Part shown: one piece after another, positions 50,241 to 59,902 of the stretch
How positions within the stretch are numbered: position 1 is the stretch's first letter
Layout of the letters: each line of letters opens with the position of its first letter
From: Pseudomonas sp. BCA17
Lineage (GTDB): Bacteria; Pseudomonadota; Gammaproteobacteria; Pseudomonadales; Pseudomonadaceae
Assembly (NCBI RefSeq): GCF_004519405.1
Contig: NZ_SGWI01000001.1
Coordinates: 620,001 to 684,000, forward strand
Length of the DNA: 64,000 nt
Direction of reading: 5' to 3'
Made by a program: the position numbers and the translations under genes
The notes under the pieces: model-generated
The model's database searches: none
Seen by the model: only the letters and a program-made list of their open reading frames with translations
Told to the model about the DNA's origin: nothing

Positions 50241-52669
50241 TGGCTGAGCTCGCAGGTTGGCCGGCCACTTTCATCCAGACCGGCATGCACCCGGGACAAC
50301 GGCTCATCCGTGGCCGTAGCGTCGAGAAGACCGTCGACCATCCGCGGCAGCAAATGACGCTCAATCCATTGATCGATATACCGCGCACCGCTGTCCCCAT
50401 CAGCGCAATGCTCGGCCATATGCGCAACCAACTCGGGTGTGTAAGTGAATGCCAGCTTGCGTTGGTGCAACCGTGACCCCACATTCGCCAGCTTGAGCTT
50501 CACCACATCACGCAGCACTTCGCCTGCGATCGGGTAATACGGCACGACACGCATCCGTGCCAACAAGGCGGGCTTGAAGTGATTGCGCAACACAGGGTAG
50601 ATAGCGTCTTGCAGCGCCTGAGGCTCAGGTCGTTGCCCCTCTGCACACAGCTCACTGATGCGATCACTGCCAAGGTTGGACGTCAGCAGGAGCACCGTAT
50701 TGCGAAAATCGATTTCCCTCCCTTCGCCATCGTTGGCACGTCCTTTATCGAAGACCTGGTAAAACAGGTTCAAGACCTCCGGGTCGGCTTTCTCCACCTC
50801 GTCTAGCAGCACCACCGAATAAGGGCGCTGGCGCACGGCCTCCGTCAGCACCCCGCCCTCACCGTAACCGATATAACCGGCAGGCGCCCCGATCAAACGC
50901 GAGAGCGTGTGCTTTTCCTGGTATTCCGACATATTGATCGTGGTGACAAAACGCTCGCCGCCATACAGAAGATCCGCCAGGGCCAGTGCCGATTCTGTCT
51001 TGCCTACACCGCTCGGTCCCACCAGCAAAAACACGCCTGCGGGTGCCTCCGCCTTGTTGAGGCCGGCAGCAACGGCACGTAAGGCGCGGTCAAGGGCCTG
51101 CACCGCGTGCTCCTGTCCCAGGATGCGTTTGCGCAGGGCGTCGGCAAGGCCAAGGATCTTTTCATTGGGTTCAAGGGCCAATTGCTCGACGGGAACGCCG
51201 GTCCAGGCGCTGATCACGCGGGCCACCTGATGCGGGCACACCTCAAGGTTCTGAGCGGGTGGCCCGCACTGCTGCTCCAACGCCTGACGCTGTCGCTCAA
51301 CGGTGTCCAGGCGCCGGGTCAAGGTGTGCAATATCTGGGTATCCACGGGCAATCCGAGGTCGGCGTCTCGACTTAACGCCCGTTCCATGCGCCGACCTTC
51401 GGCCAGCTCCGTGCACAGCGCCTGTAACGCCTCAGGCGGCATTGCCTGGCGCGTGCGAACCGCGGCACAGGCCGTGTCCAGCACATCCACAGCCTTGTCC
51501 GGCAACTGCCGCCCCATCAGATAACGAGCGCTCAGGTGCGCCGCAGCAACGACGGCATCATCGCGGACGTAAACCCCATGGCTTTCCTCATAGACGGGCA
51601 CCAGGCCTCGCAGGATCGACACCGCCGCCTCGACACTGGGCTCACCGACCGACACGGGCTGGAAACGCCGCGCCAACGCCGGATCCCTCTCAATGTATTG
51701 CTTGTACTCCGACCAGGTGGTGGCGGCGATGGTGCGCAACGCTCCCCGGGCGAGTGCCGGCTTGAGCAGGTTTGCCGCATCCGAACCGCCCGCCGGGCCT
51801 CCGGCACCGGTCAGGGTATGAGCTTCGTCGATAAACAGGATCACCGGCTCAGGCGACGCATTGACTTCATCGATGAGGCCTTTGAGGCGCCGTTCGAACT
51901 CTCCCTTGAGGCCGGCACCCGCCAGCAACAGCCCCATATCCAGGGTCAATAGACGAACCCCTTTGAGGGCCGCAGGCACTTGCGAAGCAACGATCTGCAG
52001 CGCAAGCCCTTCGACAATCGCAGTTTTTCCCACTCCGGCCTCTCCCACCAGCATCGGGTTGTTCTTGCGCCGTCGTACCAGGATTTCGATCAGTTGGCGG
52101 ATTTCCCCTTCGCGGCACAGCACCGGATCAATCAGGCCTTCACGCGCCTGCTGGGTAAGATCATGGGTAAAGCGCTGCAGTAACGAATCGGCTGCCACCG
52201 GCTCGGCTCCAGCAGGCTGGCTCGTCAGAAAATCACGTACCCGATCGGCATCCAGGCGGCTCAACAGGTGGTGATAGCCGCTGCCCGCGTAGTCCAGTGG
52301 ATGGCGCAGGAGTGCCAGCAACAACGCACCGTGGTCCACGAAACGCTGCCCCAGCTCAATGTGAGCAACCATCAGCGCCTGCTGCAGCCAGCGCACCAGT
52401 AATTCTGCGAAGACCGGGTTACGGGTTGCGCTCTGCTCAGCGCGGGGCTGCAATGCCGCATGCAGCTCACCGGTGTGCACGTTGGCATCAGCCAATGCCT
52501 TGGCCATGACCCCGTCGGGATGCTCAAGCAAAGCCAGGAGCAAATCTTCCACTAACACTTCACGGCCGCCGCGCATCACACACCGCTCGGCTGAGCGCTC
52601 CAGATCCTGGCGTGCCTGGGGTGTCAGGGTGCGGATCAGTTGTTGCAGGTCCACATTCATCATAACCAT
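50237..52669 (-). CDS. tssH: T6SS ATPase TssH (ClpV)
   Basis: An 810-residue AAA+ unfoldase that disassembles contracted TssB/TssC sheath. The N-terminal Clp repeat domain (MRGGREVLVEDLLLALLEHPDG) is followed by Walker A GEAGVGKTAIVEG (about residue 208) and the second Walker A GPSGVGKTESALALADLL (about 560). ILFIDEAHTL and VLLDEVEKADPEVLNLF are the Walker B motifs. The length, shorter than ClpB with a compact middle domain, fits ClpV. Several ATGs lie at 52660-52669; the first was kept. It starts seven bases after the tssG stop. Confidence 0.95.
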   Translation of the reverse strand: MVMMNVDLQQLIRTLTPQARQDLERSAERCVMRGGREVLVEDLLLALLEHPDGVMAKALADANVHTGELHAALQPRAEQSATRNPVFAELLVRWLQQALMVAHIELGQRFVDHGALLLALLRHPLDYAGSGYHHLLSRLDADRVRDFLTSQPAGAEPVAADSLLQRFTHDLTQQAREGLIDPVLCREGEIRQLIEILVRRRKNNPMLVGEAGVGKTAIVEGLALQIVASQVPAALKGVRLLTLDMGLLLAGAGLKGEFERRLKGLIDEVNASPEPVILFIDEAHTLTGAGGPAGGSDAANLLKPALARGALRTIAATTWSEYKQYIERDPALARRFQPVSVGEPSVEAAVSILRGLVPVYEESHGVYVRDDAVVAAAHLSARYLMGRQLPDKAVDVLDTACAAVRTRQAMPPEALQALCTELAEGRRMERALSRDADLGLPVDTQILHTLTRRLDTVERQRQALEQQCGPPAQNLEVCPHQVARVISAWTGVPVEQLALEPNEKILGLADALRKRILGQEHAVQALDRALRAVAAGLNKAEAPAGVFLLVGPSGVGKTESALALADLLYGGERFVTTINMSEYQEKHTLSRLIGAPAGYIGYGEGGVLTEAVRQRPYSVVLLDEVEKADPEVLNLFYQVFDKGRANDGEGREIDFRNTVLLLTSNLGSDRISELCAEGQRPEPQALQDAIYPVLRNHFKPALLARMRVVPYYPIAGEVLRDVVKLKLANVGSRLHQRKLAFTYTPELVAHMAEHCADGDSGARYIDQWIERHLLPRMVDGLLDATATDEPLSRVHAGLDESGRPTCELSQ

Positions 52670-52675
52670 CAGTCC

Positions 52676-53683
52676 CTACTGAAAATTGCCGGTGAGGGTG
52701 ACCACACCATCGGCGCGCTCGGGTTCCAGCCAGCTGGTCCACCCCAGGCGGCAGACATTGCTTTCACCAAGGTGCAACGCCCGGATCTCCCCTTGCGCCA
52801 ATACCAGCCGCAGGTCGTATTCCAGTGGGTCGCGCGCGGCCAGGCGCACCAGCGAACATAAGGGCTGGTACGCAGGCCCCATGGGCAGGAACTCGTGAAA
52901 ACGCTGCCAACACAGCGCCAGGATGTGCACCCTGAATTTGCCGCTGCGGTCGGCGATCCGGTGCCCCAGCACCAGGTCAAAACCGAGCGTGCTGTTGCTG
53001 CGCCCCAGGTCGTTGCGCTGTGGGTGGACGACGTCTACCGCGCGCTCAACCCATTGCTCGACCACGATGGGGTCGTGCTTGAAGTAGTAGCGCAGCACCG
53101 ACTCAATCAATGCGGCCGAGTGGGCTCGCAAGCTCAGAAGCCCCAGGTACGGCAGCAAACGCTTGCAGTCGAGTTGCGTGGCATCACGGATAGCACGGCT
53201 GCCCAAACCGATCAGCGCAAACATATGTTCGGAAAAAGCGTCACCGGCACCCGCCTGGAAACACGCCCGATAGCGGTATTTACGCCAGATCGGCAGCATC
53301 AGCCGTTGCAGGCGGTGATGAAACAGATCAAGGAAGTCGCGGGTGGGGTTACCATTCGGCTGCTCGCCGAACGCCTGCTCAGCATAAAAGGCAGGTAACG
53401 GCGACCCGGCACCGAACAGCCCCAATACGTTGAGGCGCAGGCGAGCACGCAGTTGCCCGTGCTCCACGAAGAACTCCACCCGATCAATGTCGTGCCCCGC
53501 AAACCCCAGGCCCGGGTTGGCCTGGAACTCCAGTTGGTCGTACAGCGTGTCGTCATCGAGCAACGGATGAGCATCGCGCAATCGCTCCATCACCTGCAGC
53601 ACCGCCTGGAACAGCGTGTACTCGCGGATGCCCCGGCAGATCCGGGTCAAATCAAGGGTTGCTGTCCCGTCCGTGATGGCCAT
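52676..53683 (-). CDS. tssG: T6SS baseplate protein TssG
   Basis: A 335-residue baseplate wedge protein. Segments typical of the family are FFQ-like EYTLFQAVLQVMERL, LEFQANPGLGFAGHDIDRVEF, NVLGLFGAGSPLPAFYAEQAF, RDFLDLFHHRLQRLMLPIWRKYRY and LGRSNSTLGFDLVLGHRIADRSGKFRV. It partners with TssE, TssF and TssK. Its first 37 bases overlap the end of tssF in another frame, so it depends on translation of tssF. Confidence 0.95.
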   Translation of the reverse strand: MAITDGTATLDLTRICRGIREYTLFQAVLQVMERLRDAHPLLDDDTLYDQLEFQANPGLGFAGHDIDRVEFFVEHGQLRARLRLNVLGLFGAGSPLPAFYAEQAFGEQPNGNPTRDFLDLFHHRLQRLMLPIWRKYRYRACFQAGAGDAFSEHMFALIGLGSRAIRDATQLDCKRLLPYLGLLSLRAHSAALIESVLRYYFKHDPIVVEQWVERAVDVVHPQRNDLGRSNSTLGFDLVLGHRIADRSGKFRVHILALCWQRFHEFLPMGPAYQPLCSLVRLAARDPLEYDLRLVLAQGEIRALHLGESNVCRLGWTSWLEPERADGVVTLTGNFQ

Positions 53684-55434
53684 AGATACACGTCTCCTTG
53701 TGTGCTGATGACTCGCAACTCGTGGTACGAGTTGAGGCTGGCATAAAGTGCAAAGAACTCGTTGAGGACAGACGCAAACACAAACAGGTCGCCCTGCCCC
53801 AGAAAGCCCTGGGGGTCGATGGTCAGGTCCACCCGCAAACCCCGCACGGGTAAACCTCGATGCAGTCGGTCAACAGCCTCATGGCTGATAGACCGCAGTG
53901 CCCCCAGTCGCTTCTGGCTGATTTTCAACGCTTGCCGGTCGTGGTAACGCGGCAAATCGTAGGTTTCGAGAATCACCTTCAAGGCATTGATATCGGTCAA
54001 CGACAAATAGTTGAGCGACATGTTGCTGATGACTTTCCACAGGAAGTCCTGGTCCAGGGGCGGCGCAAAACTCGCGGTAGGCGCAGTGATGTTTCGGAAC
54101 GTCAATGACTCCGGTGTCTGCTCACTGGGCTGATTGATTTCGCCTGCGCGTAACTGCCTTGGCAAGTTGCCGTTAGTGCAAGTCAGTTCGACCGATACGG
54201 TTTCATGGCCTTGTTCGCGACGTCGGCCGAATCCCATCCAGGTGTCGAGCCCGGCGTGTTGCACCGACAAGCGCTGACGAATGCTGTAGCTGGGAGACGT
54301 CGCGGGAGTCTCGGCATCGATGTCATGCTCGAACGACTCGAACGGTACATACGTTTGATACCCCAACCCACCAGGACGCCAGCCGATGACCCGGTCCACC
54401 GCAAACACAGCAGCATTGCCCGGTGTGTAGTCCCCCGGCATCAACAGGTACTCATCCTGTTTGCAATCCAACCGGATAGGGACCGCATCCTGCTTGAACA
54501 GATTGATGATGGGAGTGCAGTACAGCTTTACGTTGTCCAGGGTGGGCCGCAGGGACCCGGATGCCTGGGTGCGCAATTCAAAGCGCATGACCATGCCGTG
54601 CACCTGTTCCAGCGTCGCTCGTGGGAGCCTGTTCAATACCCCCAACCCTGCGATATCGACAAACAGGTACTTCTCGGGAAACGCAAAATACTCCTGTAAG
54701 TGGCGGTAACCACGAAAGGTGTTCTGCGGATAGGGAATCAGCGCCTGCTCCTGCGAAAAGCCCACCGGTTGCACCTGCGCTGCGCCGAGCCTCACAGTCA
54801 TGGCGTGACCATCAGCGCCTTGGACCGGCGCCCCCTCCTCATCCAACAGCAATAGCTGGATGTCCCCTAGGTGACGCAACAGGTTGAGGTAAAGCGCTTG
54901 GCTCACGTAGCGATCGCCGGCCAGATGCAGCCGTAACGAGTCGAACGTCACGTCACTGAAATGCCCTTCGGCACTCATGTCCAGTCGCAGGTCCAACCAT
55001 GCGCCCGCGCCTTGGCACCGGTACTCCAGGCTACTCAGTTGCAGCGGCATGACATCCGTGGCGTAGCACGTTCGAAATCGGCAGCGCTCGCCGTGGATAG
55101 CCGAACTTTCCACTGCCGTATCCCGCGCAACATGAACACTGGGGCCTGCGCGTTTCAACGGGTCAAATTGCAGAATACTGAACGACGGCAAGGGCCTCAT
55201 GTAGTTGGGCCACAGCAGATGCATCAACGAATGCGTCAGCTCCGGCAGTTCGTCTTCCAGCTTCTGGCGCAAACGGCCGGTGAGGAACGCAAAGCCCTCG
55301 AGCAATCGCTCGACGTCCGGGTCCTGGCCCGGCTCTGCGAGAAATGGCGCCAAGGCCGGGTTACGCTCGGCAAAACGCCGTCCGAGCTGACGAAGTGCAC
55401 TCAGCTCGCTTTGAAAATAACGATTAAAAGCCAT
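53647..55434 (-). CDS. tssF: T6SS baseplate protein TssF
   Basis: A 595-residue baseplate wedge protein. The start FNRYFQSELSALRQLGRRFAERNPALAPFL and PDVERLLEGFAFLTGRLRQKLEDELPELTHSL are diagnostic, as is LWPNYMRPLPSFSILQF. The C-terminus (LRVDLTIDPQGFLGQGDLFVFASVLNEFFALYASLNSYHEL) is also conserved. The length is typical. The start overlaps the end of tssE by about 11 bases. Confidence 0.96.
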   Translation of the reverse strand: MAFNRYFQSELSALRQLGRRFAERNPALAPFLAEPGQDPDVERLLEGFAFLTGRLRQKLEDELPELTHSLMHLLWPNYMRPLPSFSILQFDPLKRAGPSVHVARDTAVESSAIHGERCRFRTCYATDVMPLQLSSLEYRCQGAGAWLDLRLDMSAEGHFSDVTFDSLRLHLAGDRYVSQALYLNLLRHLGDIQLLLLDEEGAPVQGADGHAMTVRLGAAQVQPVGFSQEQALIPYPQNTFRGYRHLQEYFAFPEKYLFVDIAGLGVLNRLPRATLEQVHGMVMRFELRTQASGSLRPTLDNVKLYCTPIINLFKQDAVPIRLDCKQDEYLLMPGDYTPGNAAVFAVDRVIGWRPGGLGYQTYVPFESFEHDIDAETPATSPSYSIRQRLSVQHAGLDTWMGFGRRREQGHETVSVELTCTNGNLPRQLRAGEINQPSEQTPESLTFRNITAPTASFAPPLDQDFLWKVISNMSLNYLSLTDINALKVILETYDLPRYHDRQALKISQKRLGALRSISHEAVDRLHRGLPVRGLRVDLTIDPQGFLGQGDLFVFASVLNEFFALYASLNSYHELRVISTQGDVYLWPSRTGQQPLI

Positions 55435-55843
55435 CGGCGCCGACCTCTACCCGCCCGGCATCATCCAGACGAGCATGGAACACGACGGGCCGGGTGACAC
55501 CGTCAATGGCCATCTCGGCCTCGATGGCAAACGCCAAGGCCAAGGGTTCCCGAGCACGGGGTGACACCCTGACGTGTACATTCGCCAGCCGCGGCTCGTA
55601 CACCCGGATAAAGCGCTCGATCAGCAGGCGCGACCGGGATAGCGACTCATGCAGGCTGAGCCGCATATCATTGAGGTCAGGCAGACCATAATCCGGCAGT
55701 GTCTGGACACTGCCCGCGCGAGTGCTGAGCATCTTTCCCAGATGTGCGGCGACGGACGCCACGCGGCACAATCGGCTCGATCCTGCGCATTCCAGACGCT
55801 CGAACAGGCTATTGTGGTGGGACATTCCCTGGCCTCTGCTCAT
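55424..55843 (-). CDS. tssE: T6SS baseplate protein TssE
   Basis: A 139-residue gp25-like baseplate protein. SLFERLECAGSSRLCR at the start, then LPDYGLPDLNDMRLSLHES and LIERFIRVYEPRLANVHVRV, are typical; the latter helix carries the E-P-R motif of gp25. The ATG at 55843 overlaps the tssC stop (ATGA). A second in-frame ATG at 55825 has AGAGG at a better distance and may be the true start. Expression would be coupled to translation of the damaged tssC. Confidence 0.93.
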   Translation of the reverse strand: MSRGQGMSHHNSLFERLECAGSSRLCRVASVAAHLGKMLSTRAGSVQTLPDYGLPDLNDMRLSLHESLSRSRLLIERFIRVYEPRLANVHVRVSPRAREPLALAFAIEAEMAIDGVTRPVVFHARLDDAGRVEVGADGF

Positions 55844-57319
55844 TCTTTGTCGAGCTTGCCGACCAGGGACAACGTGAAGTCCGCCCCCATGTACTTGAAG
55901 TGCGGGCGCACACTCAAGTTAACCCGGTACCAGCCCGGCTCGCCCTCGACATCGCTGACGACAATGCGCGCTGCGCGCAATGGCCGACGACCACGTACCT
56001 CGGCACTGGGGTTTTCCTGGTCCGCCACGTATTGGCGAATCCACTTGTTGAGCTCCAGTTCCAGGTCCGTGCGTTCCTTCCATGCGCCCAGTTGTTCGCG
56101 CTGCAGAACCTTGAGGTAATGGGCCAGGCGGTTGACGACCATCATGTAAGGCAGCTGGGTGCCAAGCCGGTAGTTCAACTCGGCGGTCTTGCCCTCTTCA
56201 CTGATGCCGAAGGTCTTGACCTTCTGCACGGAGCTGGCGGAAAAGAACGCAGCGTTGTCACTGCCCTTGCGCATGGTCAGGGCAATGAAACCTTCTTGTG
56301 CGAGCTCGTACTCACGCCGATCCGAAACCAGGACCTCGGTAGGAATCTTGGTTTCGATCCCGCCCATGCTCTGGAAGTGATGCAAGGGCAGGTCTTCCAC
56401 CGCCCCGCCACTCTGCGGGCCGATGATATTCGGGCACCAGCGAAAACGCGCGAAGCTGTCGGTCAGCCGTGTAGCAAACGCGTAGGCGGTATTGCCCCCA
56501 TAGGTAATGCTCGTGGCTGTTGACCACGTTTTCCTGGTAGGCGAAGGTTTTGACCGGGCACTCCAGGGGATCGTACGGAGTTCGCAGCAGAAAGCGCGGT
56601 ACGGTCAGGGCGATGTAGCGGGCGTCTTCGCTCTGCCGGAAACTTTGCCATTTGGCAAACTGCGGACCTTCGAAATGATCCCTGAGGTCCTTCAGATCGG
56701 GCAGTCCGGTGAAACTTTCCAACCCAAAGAAACCCGGTCCGGCAGCCGCGATGAAGGGGGCATGGGCCATGCACGCAACACTGGAAACGTATTGCATGAG
56801 CTTCACATCTGGCGCGCTGGGCGACAGGAAATAGTTGCCAATGATCGCACCCACCGGCTGACCACCGAACTGGCCGTACTCGGCACTGTAGATATGCTTG
56901 TACAACCCCGACTGGGTAATTTCCGAGGCGTCTTCAAAATCATCCAGCAGGTCCATGCGCGAGACATTCAGCAGTTCAATCTTGATGTTCTCGCGGAAAT
57001 CGGTGCGGTCGACCAGCAGCTGCAGTCCTCTCCAGGAAGCCTCCAGCGCCTGGAAATCCGGGTGATGCAGAATCTCATCGATCTGTTGACTGAGCTTGAT
57101 ATCGATCTCGGCAATCATCCGGTCGACCAGGCGCTTCTTGACCGGCTCTGCACGGTTGTGCGGTTTGACCAGCTCCTCGATAAACGCCGATACGCCGCGC
57201 TTGGCGATGCCGTAAGCCTCGTCGTCGGCGCTCAGCAATGTCTGGGCAATGATGTTATCGAGGATGCTGCACGCGTCGGTGGCTTGCAGCGGCTGCGGGT
57301 TGCTTTGGGTGGTCGTCAT
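55840..57319 (-). pseudogene. tssC: T6SS sheath protein TssC, frame broken by one base
   Basis: The large sheath subunit is split. The first ~273 codons are normal (SWRGLQLLVDRTDFRENIKIELLNVS, GQFGGQPVGAIIGNYFLSP, VVNSHEHYLWG), then the frame continues in unrelated sequence (QYRLRVCYTADRQL..) to a stop at 56312. The missing part continues in the next frame: removing one base from the G5 run (C5 on the plus strand, 56495-56499) gives YLWGNTAYAFATRLTDSFA, RFRWCPNIIGPQSGGAVEDL and the normal C-terminus to 55840. The repaired protein would be 492 residues, the usual length. It is either a real frameshift or a sequencing error in the homopolymer. The downstream part (55840-56400) could start at an internal GTG but would lack the N-terminal sheath domain. 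Confidence 0.92.
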
Positions 57320-57346
57320 GCGGTCAGTGTCCTTTTACTGAAAATG

Positions 57347-57844
57347 TCAGGCATCCGGGTTGCTCAACCCGAGCTCGGCCAGAACGCGGGCACGGGAGTC
57401 GTCGTCGGCCAATGCCTGTTCGATGGCTTTGCGAAAACTGGGGGTGTTACCCAACGGCCCTTTGAGTGCCATCAACGCTTCACGCAGTACCATGAGCTTT
57501 TGCAATGCTGGTATTTGCTCGACGAGGTTTGCGGGATTGAAGTCCTTCATCGAATTGATCCGGACCTGGATGGCCAACGCTTCGACGTCAGCCTCCTCCT
57601 GAAGGCGATTGGGCACACTCAACGTCAAGCTGATCGCCTGTTTCGCCAGCACCTCATCAAGGGTGTGCTTGTCTATGCCGATGGGCTTTCGATCCTCCAG
57701 TTTGCGCGGGTCTTCGCGTTGGGAAAAATCCCCCAGCACCAGTAGTTTCAGCGGTAGCTCGACTTCCTCCTGGGCACCGCCGACCGCCGGTTTGAAAGTG
57801 ATATTGATACGTTCCTTGGGTGCTATCGAACCGTCTTTGGCCAT
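57347..57844 (-). CDS. tssB: T6SS sheath protein TssB
   Basis: A 165-residue small sheath subunit. PKERINITFKPAVGGAQEEVELPLKLLVLGDFS and REDPRKLEDRKPIGIDKHTLDEVL are diagnostic, followed by the helix INSMKDFNPANLVEQIPALQKLM that interlocks with TssC. The ATG at 57844 has AGGAGA upstream; the open frame extends further but without a site. It lies 27 bases before tssC and 25 bases after tssA. Confidence 0.96.
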   Translation of the reverse strand: MAKDGSIAPKERINITFKPAVGGAQEEVELPLKLLVLGDFSQREDPRKLEDRKPIGIDKHTLDEVLAKQAISLTLSVPNRLQEEADVEALAIQVRINSMKDFNPANLVEQIPALQKLMVLREALMALKGPLGNTPSFRKAIEQALADDDSRARVLAELGLSNPDA

Positions 57845-57869
57845 GCTGTTTCTCCTTTTTGATCGGGTT

Positions 57870-59423
57870 TCATTCAAGTACTGCGTCAAGATCGAAGTGG
57901 CACAACCGGCGATGGGTGAGTTCCTTGCTTTCGCGCACGGCGCGGCTTTGTGGCAACAGGTCATAGCAGCGATACAGGAGCCGACCGACCTGCAGAGCCA
58001 GCTGCGGCTCCCAGCGTTCGAGCCCGGCGCGTTGCAATTCGAGGTCCAATTGCTCCAGCTGGATCCTGCCCAGGTCGTGCTTGCCCGCCCGCATACACAA
58101 CCTGGCGAGTGCAAGTTGCCAATGGAAACGGGCGCGGTCACCGTACGCCGCTTGCAAGCCTTGCTTGAGTACGGCAACCGCTGCCTTGAGCCCGTCCTTG
58201 CGCAGCACCGGCATCACCGCCTGCAAGGCCGCGTCCCAGGATTCGCCTGCCGCATCGGGCATGACGCTGGGTGGCTCGGCCCGTTGCAGGTGGCGCATGA
58301 CGTGCAGGGTGATCCACTCACAGGTGGCCGGGTCGGCGAACGGAGTTCCGTCGTCGAACCTGTATTCGGGCAAGCTCGGCAGGCGTTGCAGCAACAAGGC
58401 GAAATTCATTTCCAGCTCGGTCTTGGCGGGTTCTGCCTGCAACGCTTCAAGGCACTCCCAGGCCATACGCAGCCCGTCGAACCAGAACAATGCACCGGCC
58501 AGGCTGACCTCAAGCTCCAGCAGCAGATCAGCGTAATGACCTTGGCCGAGGCGGACCCGACAACGCTTGAGCTTGTCGGCAGAGAGCGGGCGCAGCGCCG
58601 TGATGCGCTCACTATTGGCGTCGGGATAGTTGATCAGCGTCAGCCATGCCAAGGTTCGACTCAGGCGCAAGGCGCGCACATCAGTGGCACTCTGGCGCAA
58701 CCACCAGGCACACAGAGGACGGGCCTGGTCCTGCAGGGCGCGCAGTAATTTGTGCGCGTCTTTTTCGTTATTCACCGCTTGTTCCGGCTTGAGCAATTGA
58801 GCGGTCGCCTGCTTGACCTGGGCAATCACACTCACAGCACCGTCAGCTTCAGCGCCGCGTTGGGGGGCATGCGCCAGACGCTCCGACAGTTGCCTGCGGA
58901 TCGGCAACAACAAGGGTGCATCCGCTCCAAGATGCTGGTCCCATAGCTCATCGAGCCGGGTGAGATGGTCAAGCAACGCCTGGAACAAGGGCCGCTGATC
59001 CACAAGCGAGAGGTTCTGCGCAAAGAGCTGCTCAAGCCGCAACACCAGCCACGCCAGCGCGGCAATGCGTGTACGCGGCTTGCCTGGGTAAACCGCTGCC
59101 CAGTGCTGCTCACAGAGATGACGCAACAAGCCGAGCCCCGCCAGCAACCCGACAAATGAATCACGCTGATGAAGGGCCCAGGTCAACCAGACGGCCACTC
59201 GCAGGTCCTTGGAATGCTCACGCAAAAACTGCTCGCTGAGCTCACTGACCTTTTGCCAATCCGGCAGGCTCGCACCATGAATCGAATGCGCCTTGCCCAG
59301 CTCCGCTTCCAGCGCCTCGAACTCGCTCGAAAACCGCATATCACTGCCGGCAAACGCGCTTGGCGAACAAGGTAGCCGCGCCAACTCAAGGTAATAGTCG
59401 CAAAGCTTCTTTGAATAATCCAT
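57870..59423 (-). CDS. tssA: T6SS cap/priming protein TssA
   Basis: A 517-residue protein. The N-terminal ImpA_N domain reads CDYYLELARLPCSPSAFAGSDMRFSSEFEALEAELGK and SEQFLREHSKDLRVAVWLTWALHQRDSF, VYPGKPRTRIAALAWL. The C-terminal VasJ-type region (WDAALQAVMPVLRKDGLKAAVAVLKQGL and ELTHRRLCHFDLDAVLE) places it with the long TssA class. It directs sheath polymerisation. The ATG at 59423 was chosen over an in-frame TTG at 59438; no strong ribosome binding site is visible for either. First gene of the minus-strand operon, divergent from hcp. Confidence 0.93.
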   Translation of the reverse strand: MDYSKKLCDYYLELARLPCSPSAFAGSDMRFSSEFEALEAELGKAHSIHGASLPDWQKVSELSEQFLREHSKDLRVAVWLTWALHQRDSFVGLLAGLGLLRHLCEQHWAAVYPGKPRTRIAALAWLVLRLEQLFAQNLSLVDQRPLFQALLDHLTRLDELWDQHLGADAPLLLPIRRQLSERLAHAPQRGAEADGAVSVIAQVKQATAQLLKPEQAVNNEKDAHKLLRALQDQARPLCAWWLRQSATDVRALRLSRTLAWLTLINYPDANSERITALRPLSADKLKRCRVRLGQGHYADLLLELEVSLAGALFWFDGLRMAWECLEALQAEPAKTELEMNFALLLQRLPSLPEYRFDDGTPFADPATCEWITLHVMRHLQRAEPPSVMPDAAGESWDAALQAVMPVLRKDGLKAAVAVLKQGLQAAYGDRARFHWQLALARLCMRAGKHDLGRIQLEQLDLELQRAGLERWEPQLALQVGRLLYRCYDLLPQSRAVRESKELTHRRLCHFDLDAVLE

Positions 59424-59902
59424 TTGGTGCGTACACAACTATCCATCACAGAAAAAACAAACTAACCGCCATTAAGGTGCGTATCAGAATGCCATTTAAC
59501 TTACATTCAACGAACAACGAAGTGTGCGAACACTAGCCATGCCAGAGGCAATCATCAAGCAACAGAAAGTCACTTAAGGAATTTCCTACACCCTAATAAA
59601 AACAAGGCTTGCGCAATAATTTTCGCAGTCAAACCGTAGAAAAAACCTCATCCCGCCCGGTTGGCTCAACACTTACAGCGCAAACCGCACGAGCAACTAA
59701 CTGCACGCATCTGCGCAAATAACAACAGCAAAAAACCACCAAACCATCATCACAACTTTCCAACATCTTCCCCCTTGAGTCTTGCGCGCCGTTATTTCAT
59801 TGAGCTTTCCAACTTCAGGCACGCTTCTTGTTATAGGGACTTGCCCGTCCGGCGACCGTGCCGTTCGGGAATACCTACTTAAATCAGGCAAGGAAACCCG
59901 TC
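59424..59902. promoter_or_regulatory. Divergent tssA / hcp control region
   Basis: 479 bases without a convincing gene, AT-richer than the flanks (59570-59760). AGGCACGCTTCTTGTT at 59817-59832 resembles a sigma-54 promoter (TGGCAC-N5-TTGCW) with correct GG-N10 spacing but GT instead of GC at -12. It points towards hcp, about 70 bases upstream of its start. No equivalent site facing tssA was found. The hcp ribosome binding site AAGGAAA is at 59890. Confidence 0.4.

Noticed and set aside
55840..56400. A separate short gene encoding the C-terminal half of TssC
   Set aside because: It joins seamlessly to the upstream reading frame once one G is removed; no ribosome binding site precedes it.
59477..59492. 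Sigma-54 promoter on the minus strand before tssA
   Set aside because: TGGCATTCTGATACGC has the wrong spacing between the GG and GC elements by one base and lacks TTGC.
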